Shown here one piece after another: positions 1 to 6,246 of a stretch of DNA of 7,929 bases (position 1 is the first letter of the stretch; each line of letters begins with the position of its first letter). Below the pieces are notes generated by a model. It was not told where the DNA came from. It made no database searches and saw only the letters and a list, made by a program, of their open reading frames with translations. Made by a program: the position numbers and the translations under genes. Source of the DNA: Oligosphaeraceae bacterium (lineage in GTDB: Bacteria; Verrucomicrobiota; Lentisphaeria; Oligosphaerales; Oligosphaeraceae); the NCBI GenBank assembly GCA_012515455.1, contig JAAYYJ010000411.1, forward strand, positions 1-7,929, in the 5' to 3' direction.

Positions 1-3000
1 AAGAGCTGTTCCTGTTTCACCGGTTTGGGGATACAGAAGCGAACGTCAAGATCAGCGCATTTTTTATGGACTTCCGGACCATCGGAAGATGAATACAGCA
101 GAATCACCGGCGGTTTTGCCGGTGCCAGTTTTTCCCAAATCCGGCAGATGGTTTCCAGGCCATCAATATTGGGCATGTTGTAATCGCAGACAATAATGTC
201 GAAAGGCTGGGACAACTCCAGGATTTTCAAGGCCGCCAATCCATCACTGCTGGATTCACAGGCAATATCCCAATTCGCCAGCATATGCTCGAGAATCCGC
301 CGGTTGTTGGCATTGTCGTCAATGATCAGACAGCGCTTAACAGGGGAGATATTTTCATGGCTTCCAGTTTCCCCATAATCGATGTCGAGAGTCAGGTTGA
401 AAAAGAAGGTTGAGCCCTCTCCCGCAACACTCTCAACCTGTATTTTACCACCCATTTTACGCACCACCATATCGGATATGATCAGACCCAGGCCAGTGCC
501 GCCAAATTTGCGCGTGGTGGATGCGTCGGCCTGAGAGAATGCCTTGAACAGCTTGTCTTTTTGCTCCGCTGTGATGCCGATGCCCGTGTCCCGGACCGAG
601 ATCGAGAAGGTCCCCCGGCCAGGCGCCAGAGGAGTATAACGCACCTTGAGTTCAACTTCTCCTTTTTCCGTAAACTTGACGGCATTGCCGAGCAGATTGA
701 TCAGAACCTGATTGAGGCGAACCCGGTCAACCATGGCAAAACGGGGCATAGCGATGTCCAGGTCCAGCAGAATTTCCAGTTTTTTCCTTTCTGCATCGAA
801 CTTGACGATATCCACACTTTGCTCAAACAGCAGGAACAGGTCTGATTTCAGCGTTTCCAGCGTCATCATCCCCGCTTCGATTTTGGAAAAATCCAGGATG
901 TCGGTGATGATGTTCAGCAGGGCGTGTCCCGACACATTGGCATTTTCCACATACAGCTGTTGTTCCGGTGAAAGCGGTGTGTTCCTCAGCAAGTCGGTAA
1001 AACCGATCACGCCGTTGAGCGGTGTGCGGATCTCATGACTCATGTTAGCCAGAAATTCCGACTTGGCCTTACTGGCGGCTTCAGCTTGCTCTTTGGCGTA
1101 TTTAATTGCGTCCTCGGCCTGTTTCTGCTCGGTAATATCACTTTGCGAGCCTGCCATGCGAAAAGGCCGGTTCTCCTTGTCGCGGATGGCCGCACCCTTG
1201 GAAAGAACCCACCGCAAAGAACCATCCTTGTGCTTCATCCGGAATTGAAGGGCATATTCTTTCATTTCACCCTTGAGATATCGCTGGATATATTCATTGA
1301 CTCGTACCAGGTCGTCTGCAAAAACCAGGTTGATAAAAGTATCAAAGCAATTTTTAAGTTCCTGATCCTCATAACCAAGCATCTGTTTCCATCTCGGGGA
1401 CAGATACACTTCGCCGCTTGCCATATTCCAGTCCCAGATACCGTCGTTGGAACCATTTACAGCAAGAGCGAACTGCTCATTTGCCTTGAGCAGCGCTGCC
1501 TGCATCCGCTTGCTCTCGGTGATGTCCTGATGGGTACCGAGCATCAGCAACGGTTTTCCGTCCTTGGTCCATGATATAACCTTACCCCTGTCCAGCACCC
1601 AGACCCACTCCCCGTTCCGGTGCCGCATCCGCGACTCGATATCGTAATAGTCCAGTTCGCCGCGGAAATGTTTTTCGAGCTGTTCGCGGCTGTGCTTCAG
1701 GTCATCCGGATGGCTGTATTTTTCCCAGGTTTCGATGGAAACCGGGCTTATTTCCTCGAGGGAATAACCGATGATCTCCGCCCATCGCTCATTAAAGACA
1801 GTTTCCCCGGTCTGGACATTCCACTCCCAGGTTCCGACATGAGTACCTCCGATGGTACCGGCAAGCCGCAGCCGCTCCGATTCAAGCTCCGCCTCCACCC
1901 GCTTTTGGGCGCTGATATCGGTGTCCGAGCCGCGGTAGCCGCGCAAGGTTCCATCCGGATTCAGCAATGGGATGCCATTGGTGGAAAACCAGTAAGTCTC
2001 GCCGGTCTTGCTGCTGATTCGGTTGGCCAGATTGTGGAACGGTTCCTGGCGGGAAAACACCTCAAATGCCGCCGCCTTGAATTCCTCGCGTTCCCCTTCC
2101 GGATGCAGGTCGTAAAAACACAGAGTTCCAACGAGTTCTTCCGGATCGTAGCCCAGGACTTCTTTGACCACATCGCTCACAAAGGTATAGAGTCCCGCGG
2201 CGTTGACTTCCCAGGTAATCGTCCGGCTTTGTGCCGCCAGTTGTTTGAAGCGCTCTTCGCTTTGCCGCAATTCCTCCCGTTGCGAGTATTCCGCCGTCAC
2301 ATCGCGGAAAACCAGCACGGCTCCAAGGACCACGCCGGAAGCATCCCTGACGGGCGCACAACAGTCGGCAATCTGACGCTCGGTACCGTCTCTGGCAATG
2401 AGTGCTGTGTGATTGGCGAGATCGACGTTCTCGCCAGCGGAAATAGCGCGAAAGACCGGGTTGTCCGCTTCCTCGCGGGTCTGGGCGTTGACGATACGGA
2501 ACACCTCCCGGATCGGCCGTCCGGAGGCCTCGGCCGTCGTCCAGCCCGTAAGCTGTTCGGCTGCTGCGTTGAGGTTAACGACCTGGCCGGTGGTGTTGCA
2601 GGCGATCACTCCGTCGCCAATCGAGCGCAAAATTGCCGCGAGAAGCTCTTCGTTCTTGCGTAACTGTGCCTGTTGGGCGCAGATACCCGCGTCGGTGCGG
2701 CGGAGCATCACGAAGCTCAAGCCGATCAGCACCGCCAGAATTATGGCGCTGACCATGCCGCCAATAGTAATATCGCGGTAAAACGTGTGCTCCAGGCCGG
2801 AAATATCGTTCATCATCAGGATAGCGCCCAAATCTTTGCCGGAGGCGTCGGCAAAAGGCAGAACCGTCAGGCTCCAGTGCTTGCCGTCAGCAGCGCTAAT
2901 ACTCCGCCCCATCGAGGGTTGATTATCAGCCAACGCATCGTAGTCAGCCAGCTGCACAGCGGCTTCAGGCAGGAACTCCGAACTGGCATAGACGATCACA

Positions 3001-4340
3001 CTGTGGGGCAAGTGCTCCCAGTTGGACTCCCGGCCACGCAGATTCATTTCCGCTTCCCATGGCGCCCGCTGGATCAGCTCCTTTTTTATGCTGATCGCGA
3101 TTTTTAGTCCAGATGGCACCTGCAGTTGTCCCATAACAACCTCGATTGCCTTGCCCAGTTCGATGTATCCCAAGAGCTTCGTGCCCTCGAAGACGGGCTG
3201 CACGATTCGCAGAGTGGCGGTTCCCACCTTCCCCATTTCGATGCCCCAGGCTGGCTTTCCCGTACGTTCCGCCTGCAGGGGCAGAAACCGCTCGATCTTG
3301 TCTCCGCGCAATTCCGGTTTGTGCAATCTCAGCACACAGACCTGATTTTCGTCATAAAAAAGGAAGTGCGTCAGGGATTGTTCCTGGTGCAGCGTTGCAA
3401 ACAGATTTCGCCAGTCGGCCTGGAGACGTTCCGCATCTTTGGCGCTTAAAGCCTCTAGTACCCGGGAATCCAGGGCGATGGATTTTGCCACCATCGACAT
3501 GATGCTGGCCTGCTGTTCCATCTCGGCCTTGATCATCTTTTCGACCTCTTCGTTGATCAAGCCGGTTCTGCCAACCACTCGATTGTAATGCTGTCGCCAG
3601 TGCAAAAAAGCCGAGCCGGCAACTAATGCCAGAAAAATGACCGTCAGAAACGGCAGCAGACGGCGCATAACCGGCTTGGGCGAGGCGGGAGCCCGCCCAA
3701 CCGCAAACAACGCTGTCAGCAGGCCGACAAGCAGCAGCAGCGTCACCCCGACCGGCCGTGCGGCCCGGTATGCGACGTCCCACTTCCAGTCGCGGGCGTC
3801 GATATCCATACCCAGAACAGCTATCACCACACCACTTTGCGGGTCGGTCAGGGGTACCAGCGCACTGACCCAGGTGCCCCAGCGGTCAGCAATCGGGCCA
3901 ACGACCAACCCGGACCTCGTCTCGAACACTTGCTGAAATTCCACCGGCATCTCTGCGTACGCCTGCCCGGGCGGCGAGTAGTCTTTGGAATGCACCGGTT
4001 CACTATCCACAAAGATAAACGGAGAGCCATCCGCCTTGCGCCCGAGAAGATAAATGAAGCGGCAATTCGGATCGGCGGTTCGGATGGCCGCAAACTGTTC
4101 TTTGAGCAGCTGGTAGTCTGCGGATTCCAGGTCGGCATCTGACCCCGTCAAAGCCCTGATGCGGGCCGTATGCACCGTTTTAGCTGCCAGTCGCACACGC
4201 CCCAGCAGATCCTCGCGCATCTCATATTCAGTACGGACGATCAGCCCCCCTGCGCCGAGCATTCCCGCCACTAGAATCAAAACCATCAAGCCCGGGAGCA
4301 GGCGCCGGTTGGCAAGAGTATCATGCAACAAATCAAACAT
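1..4340 (-). CDS. Membrane-bound hybrid sensor histidine kinase with two extracytoplasmic sensors, four PAS domains and a receiver (partial, C-terminus off the left edge)
   Basis: Signal-transducing kinase: it should autophosphorylate on His and pass phosphate to its own receiver and then to an unseen partner. The frame is open for 1446 codons. ATG at 4340 is supported by an in-frame TAA at 4370-4368 with no other start between. Seen in order: positive N-terminus (NRR 11-13), TM1 about 14-35; first sensor about 36-195, Cache-like; TM2 about 196-214; basic loop 215-227; TM3 about 228-246; second sensor about 250-520, with FLFYDEN, LRLHKPE and GYIELGK features typical of dCache_3; TM4 about 524-546; PAS1 562-684, PAS2 694-813, PAS3 822-945, PAS4 953-1074 (the last two PAS_3-like, with WxxxxGY and (HP/FA)DDL); coiled linker 1075-1095; HisKA with MSHEIRTPLN, His1102; HATPase with N box (Asn1219), DTGIGI 1251-1256 and GGTGLGL 1280-1286; receiver from about 1336 with acidic pair Asp1341/Asp1342, phospho-acceptor Asp1386 (CDYNMP) and Lys1439. 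All catalytic residues are present. A further receiver or HPt domain could follow past position 1. The ligands are unknown. The kinase call is near certain; the sensor 1 fold is inferred. Confidence 0.97.
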   Translation of the reverse strand, partial: MFDLLHDTLANRRLLPGLMVLILVAGMLGAGGLIVRTEYEMREDLLGRVRLAAKTVHTARIRALTGSDADLESADYQLLKEQFAAIRTADPNCRFIYLLGRKADGSPFIFVDSEPVHSKDYSPPGQAYAEMPVEFQQVFETRSGLVVGPIADRWGTWVSALVPLTDPQSGVVIAVLGMDIDARDWKWDVAYRAARPVGVTLLLLVGLLTALFAVGRAPASPKPVMRRLLPFLTVIFLALVAGSAFLHWRQHYNRVVGRTGLINEEVEKMIKAEMEQQASIMSMVAKSIALDSRVLEALSAKDAERLQADWRNLFATLHQEQSLTHFLFYDENQVCVLRLHKPELRGDKIERFLPLQAERTGKPAWGIEMGKVGTATLRIVQPVFEGTKLLGYIELGKAIEVVMGQLQVPSGLKIAISIKKELIQRAPWEAEMNLRGRESNWEHLPHSVIVYASSEFLPEAAVQLADYDALADNQPSMGRSISAADGKHWSLTVLPFADASGKDLGAILMMNDISGLEHTFYRDITIGGMVSAIILAVLIGLSFVMLRRTDAGICAQQAQLRKNEELLAAILRSIGDGVIACNTTGQVVNLNAAAEQLTGWTTAEASGRPIREVFRIVNAQTREEADNPVFRAISAGENVDLANHTALIARDGTERQIADCCAPVRDASGVVLGAVLVFRDVTAEYSQREELRQSEERFKQLAAQSRTITWEVNAAGLYTFVSDVVKEVLGYDPEELVGTLCFYDLHPEGEREEFKAAAFEVFSRQEPFHNLANRISSKTGETYWFSTNGIPLLNPDGTLRGYRGSDTDISAQKRVEAELESERLRLAGTIGGTHVGTWEWNVQTGETVFNERWAEIIGYSLEEISPVSIETWEKYSHPDDLKHSREQLEKHFRGELDYYDIESRMRHRNGEWVWVLDRGKVISWTKDGKPLLMLGTHQDITESKRMQAALLKANEQFALAVNGSNDGIWDWNMASGEVYLSPRWKQMLGYEDQELKNCFDTFINLVFADDLVRVNEYIQRYLKGEMKEYALQFRMKHKDGSLRWVLSKGAAIRDKENRPFRMAGSQSDITEQKQAEDAIKYAKEQAEAASKAKSEFLANMSHEIRTPLNGVIGFTDLLRNTPLSPEQQLYVENANVSGHALLNIITDILDFSKIEAGMMTLETLKSDLFLLFEQSVDIVKFDAERKKLEILLDLDIAMPRFAMVDRVRLNQVLINLLGNAVKFTEKGEVELKVRYTPLAPGRGTFSISVRDTGIGITAEQKDKLFKAFSQADASTTRKFGGTGLGLIISDMVVRKMGGKIQVESVAGEGSTFFFNLTLDIDYGETGSHENISPVKRCLIIDDNANNRRILEHMLANWDIACESSSDGLAALKILELSQPFDIIVCDYNMPNIDGLETICRIWEKLAPAKPPVILLYSSSDGPEVHKKCADLDVRFCIPKPVKQEQL

Positions 4341-4350
4341 ATTCTTTGCT

Positions 4351-4355
4351 TCCCT
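4351..4355 (-). promoter_or_regulatory. Probable ribosome binding site of the hybrid kinase
   Basis: On the minus strand AGGGA lies 10 bases before the ATG at 4340. It is a purine-rich Shine-Dalgarno-like site at slightly long spacing, and no better site is visible nearby. Confidence 0.45.
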
Positions 4356-4364
4356 GGAATGGTC

Positions 4365-4393
4365 ATATTACTCCACAATCGGTTTCATCGCAA
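4365..4393 (-). promoter_or_regulatory. Possible sigma70-type promoter of the hybrid kinase
   Basis: The minus strand shows TTGCGA (4393-4388), a 17-base spacer and TAATAT (4370-4365). Each hexamer matches 4 of 6 consensus bases at ideal spacing. It would give a leader of about 20 bases containing the ribosome binding site. The site overlaps the 3' end of the broken small reading frame at 4368-4633, so its sequence may be conserved for another reason. Weak prediction. Confidence 0.25.
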
Positions 4394-4633
4394 TTTGTGG
4401 CTGCTCACTTTTTCTTAAGATAAACTCGAATAGCGCCAAAATCAACAAATGACGCCACCGTCCAATACTTTACAGGAAATTCACAGCCGTACCATAACTT
4501 GACGGCCGACTGGATAAATTGCGGTTTCTTGCCAATTTCGCGGGAGCCTCCAAGCAACCATAGGAGAGGTCCTGAACCCGCAGAGCGATACTATGTCTAT
4601 TTTTGCGCCAATTGCAGCTTGGTAAAATCGCAT
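4368..4633 (-). pseudogene. Broken small reading frame (87-residue composite, two +1 shifts), possible remnant of a small gene or dispersed element
   Basis: Read on the minus strand from ATG 4633, the frame gives MRFYQAAIGAK... to about 4577. Skipping one T at 4576 continues it in a second frame (SGPLLWLLGG..., then ...YGCEFPVKYWTV...) that stays open to 4414. Skipping one A in the A5 run at 4413-4409 continues it in a third frame as SEQPQIAMKPIVE, ending at TAA 4370-4368. Without corrections the pieces are a 50-codon frame (4633-4481), a 62-codon frame with no ATG (4590-4405) and a short tail. The composite is rich in W, Y, F and K and looks protein-like. There is no Shine-Dalgarno site before ATG 4633. 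The tail ends 27 bases before the kinase ATG and in the kinase frame. I cannot name the family. Alternatives are a non-coding repeat that merely looks coding, or assembly indels. That the pieces once formed a single frame is an inference. Confidence 0.42.
4540..4581 (+). other. Nested inverted repeat with two alternative inner stems
   Basis: An outer pair GCGGG (4540-4544) and CCCGC (4577-4581) encloses CTCC (4548-4551) with GGAG (4563-4566), or alternatively AGGA (4562-4565) with TCCT (4570-4573) around a GAGG loop. The two inner stems share bases and exclude each other. The stems are short and the segment lies inside the broken small reading frame, so a regulatory role is speculative. Confidence 0.22.
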
Positions 4634-4661
4634 AAGATATTGCGCTGAAGTGCTAAATCAA
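4634..4661 (-). promoter_or_regulatory. Possible promoter at the upstream end of the broken small reading frame
   Basis: The minus strand shows TTGATT (4661-4656), a 16-base spacer and TATCTT (4639-4634), each matching 4 of 6 consensus bases. Transcription would start near 4627, just inside the ATG at 4633. So if it is real it fits a non-coding transcript or a downstream start better than translation from that ATG. Confidence 0.2.
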
Positions 4662-4706
4662 AACTAGCTCCTGCAGCTGCGAGTTTCCCGGAGTTTTCTA
4701 CACAGA

Positions 4707-4726
4707 TGCCCCCCCGGCGGGAGGCA
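4707..4726 (+). other. GC-rich imperfect hairpin in the intergenic region
   Basis: TGCC (4707-4710) pairs with GGCA (4723-4726), then there is a C-A mismatch, then CCC (4712-4714) pairs with GGG (4719-4721) around a CGGC loop. No T-run follows on the plus strand and no long A-run precedes it, so it is not a typical terminator. Confidence 0.25.
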
Positions 4727-4779
4727 GATATGAGAATGCAAAATTTGCGCTTCACCCTGCGGCAGCGGGGCAGTGCGAA

Positions 4780-4808
4780 GAGACAGGCGCAGATATCGGC
4801 GTTATATT
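4780..4808 (+). promoter_or_regulatory. Probable sigma70-type promoter of the malic enzyme gene
   Basis: GAGACA (4780-4785, 4 of 6 to consensus), a 17-base spacer and TATATT (4803-4808, 5 of 6) stand out as the AT-rich island before the malic enzyme. The start of transcription would be near 4815. That leaves a leader of about 55 bases, or 67 if translation starts at 4882, which contains the dyad at 4831-4846. TATAAA at 4808-4813 is an overlapping alternative -10. Confidence 0.4.
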
Positions 4809-4830
4809 ATAAAATTCACCAAATGCAGTT

Positions 4831-4846
4831 CTGGCAGCCCTGCCAG
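4831..4846. repeat. Perfect 7-2-7 inverted repeat, candidate operator or leader hairpin of the malic enzyme gene
   Basis: The sequence is CTGGCAG-CC-CTGCCAG, symmetrical over 14 of 16 bases. It lies about 16 bases after the predicted transcription start and 23 bases before the ATG at 4870. This position suits a repressor site blocking transcription, or an RNA hairpin (CUGGC stem, six-base loop) near the ribosome binding region. No regulator is encoded beside it. Confidence 0.4.
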
Positions 4847-4869
4847 CATTCCCTCCGCCTAACAGGAAA

Positions 4870-6213
4870 ATGAGAACACCTATGCATGAGAATGAGGCCC
4901 TGAATTATCACCGCCTGCCGGTACCCGGCAAACTGCACGTCGTGGCCAGCAAACCGTGCGAGACCCAGCAGGACCTGTCGCTGGCCTACACGCCCGGCGT
5001 GGCCAAGCCCTGCCTGGAAATCAAAAGCCATCCGGCCACGGTTTATGACTACACTGGCAAAGGCAATACCGTTGCGGTGGTCAGCGACGGCACTGCGGTG
5101 CTCGGGCTGGGGAACATCGGTCCGGCCGCCGGTCTGCCGGTCATGGAAGGCAAATGCGTGCTCTTCAAGCGCTTCGCTGATATCGACGCCATGCCGCTCT
5201 GTGTGCAGAACGTCTTCACCGCCGACGGCAGAACCGACGCCGACAAGCTTATTGAACTCACCGCCGCACTGGAACCGACGTTCGGCGGCATCAACCTGGA
5301 GGACATCGCCGCCCCGGCCTGCTTCAAGGTCGAGACCACCCTGAAGCAGCGGATGGGCATCCCGGTCTTCCATGATGACCAGCACGGCACTGCCATCATT
5401 TCCCTGGCCGCGCTGCTCAATGCCGTCAAATTGAACGGCAAGAAGCTCTCTGACTTGCAAGTGGTGGTCAATGGCGCTGGAGCGGCCGGACTGGCCTGCG
5501 CCAATTTTTACATCCTGGCCGGTGTGAAACGGGAGAATGTGGTGATCTGTGACAGCAAGGGCGTGGTCAACAAGCAGAATGCCAGCAATGCCGCGAAGAT
5601 GGCCCTGGCCACGGATCGCGACTGCCGCACCCTGGCGGAGGCGATGCGCGGTGCCGATGTATTCCTGGGCTGCTCCACCGGCAATTGCGTGACTCCGGAG
5701 ATGATCGCCTCGATGAACCGCGAGGCCATTGTCTTTGCCATGGCCAACCCGGTACCGGAGATCATGCCGGATCTCGCCCTCCAGGCCGGGGCATTTGTGG
5801 TCGGGACCGGCCGCACCGATTTCCCCAACCAGATCAATAATGTCTTGGGATTCCCGGGGATTTTCCGCGGGGCACTCGACGCCCGGGCTCTGGATATTAC
5901 CGATGCCATGAAGCTGGCTGCGTCCAGCGCTCTGGCTGAGATTGCCTGCCAGGAGATTCCAGCCGACTGCCTGGAGACCTTGCAGACAGCCTATCCGGCC
6001 GATGCCGCCGCCGGGATGTTCACGGGCAAGAATCCGCTAAAGGCCAGCTATGTGATTCCCAAGCCCTTCGATGCCCGCGTTGTCCCCCATGTGGCCCGGA
6101 AGGTCGCGGAAGCGGCCATGCGCACCGGTGTGGCTCAGCAACAGATCAGCGACCTGGATCAATACGAGTGCGCCGTCAGCCAGCGCATCCGCAAACAGCA
6201 TTCCTGCTGCTGA
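4870..6213 (+). CDS. maeB: Malic enzyme, NAD(P)-dependent, oxaloacetate-decarboxylating; stand-alone MaeB malic-domain form
   Basis: Cytoplasmic enzyme that oxidatively decarboxylates malate to pyruvate and CO2 while reducing NAD(P)+, linking the TCA cycle to pyruvate and NAD(P)H supply. The 447-residue product follows the malic half of E. coli MaeB throughout. Seen: LAYTPGVA with catalytic Tyr40 (Tyr39 in MaeB), MEGK with catalytic Lys95 (Lys94 in MaeB), NLEDI with metal ligands Glu144/Asp145, FHDDQHGTA with Asp169/Asp170, the Rossmann loop GAGAAG 202-207, MANPVPEI 291-298 and PNQINNVLGFPGIFRGALD near 319-337. It ends soon after ISDLDQY, where long MaeB proteins continue into a phosphotransacetylase-like domain, so the acetyl-CoA-sensing part is absent. 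Cofactor preference cannot be read reliably. Start: AGGA at 4864-4867 is only 2 bases from ATG 4870, too close, and 14 from in-frame ATG 4882 (MHENEAL...), so either start is possible. The next gene follows after 33 bases. Confidence 0.96.
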   Translation: MRTPMHENEALNYHRLPVPGKLHVVASKPCETQQDLSLAYTPGVAKPCLEIKSHPATVYDYTGKGNTVAVVSDGTAVLGLGNIGPAAGLPVMEGKCVLFKRFADIDAMPLCVQNVFTADGRTDADKLIELTAALEPTFGGINLEDIAAPACFKVETTLKQRMGIPVFHDDQHGTAIISLAALLNAVKLNGKKLSDLQVVVNGAGAAGLACANFYILAGVKRENVVICDSKGVVNKQNASNAAKMALATDRDCRTLAEAMRGADVFLGCSTGNCVTPEMIASMNREAIVFAMANPVPEIMPDLALQAGAFVVGTGRTDFPNQINNVLGFPGIFRGALDARALDITDAMKLAASSALAEIACQEIPADCLETLQTAYPADAAAGMFTGKNPLKASYVIPKPFDARVVPHVARKVAEAAMRTGVAQQQISDLDQYECAVSQRIRKQHSCC

Positions 6214-6246
6214 GCTGCACCCGCGCCCGGGATCTGTTTATTCGTT

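Larger units (their letters stand above)
4341..4869. other. Divergent intergenic region between kinase and malic enzyme
   Basis: This 529-base stretch has no intact gene. From 4368 to 4633 it is visibly AT-richer than the flanking genes and holds a frameshifted small reading frame on the minus strand. From 4634 to 4869 I see no protein-like frame. That part holds a GC-rich imperfect hairpin (4707-4726), a small GCAAA-A-TTTGC dyad (4738-4748), a plus-strand promoter candidate (4780-4808) and a perfect dyad (4831-4846). No T-tract terminator is seen, which fits two divergent transcription units. Confidence 0.8.

Noticed and set aside
1620..2663. 347-codon open frame on the plus strand
   Set aside because: It lies wholly opposite the kinase PAS region, whose minus-strand frame has unmistakable PAS and PAC motifs. 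The plus-strand product shows no recognisable motif, so it is an antisense shadow.
4400..4600. Insertion-sequence end
   Set aside because: The AT shift and decayed small frame suggested a mobile element, but I found no matching terminal inverted repeats, target duplication or transposase motif, so I do not call one.
4551..4627. Resemblance to a GEMM-I (cyclic di-GMP) riboswitch: CAACC, a small hairpin, CCGCAGAGC, then GCAGCTTGGTAA
   Set aside because: The CC before the hairpin lacks its pairing GG, the hairpin loop is not GNRA, and the spacing after the GCAGAGC block is wrong. The same bases are better explained by the protein-like minus-strand frame. A covariance model search would settle it.
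4707..4726. Rho-independent terminator
   Set aside because: The GC hairpin is imperfect and no T-run follows on either strand, and it lies between two divergent genes where no transcript is expected to end.
4816..5460. 214-codon open frame on the minus strand over the malic enzyme
   Set aside because: It is opposite the most conserved catalytic part of the malic enzyme and has no identifiable family features.
6211..6213. In-frame TGA between the malic enzyme and the SWIM protein as a selenocysteine or read-through codon
   Set aside because: The malic enzyme is complete at this point, the next ORF has its own ATG, and I see no convincing SECIS hairpin immediately after the TGA.
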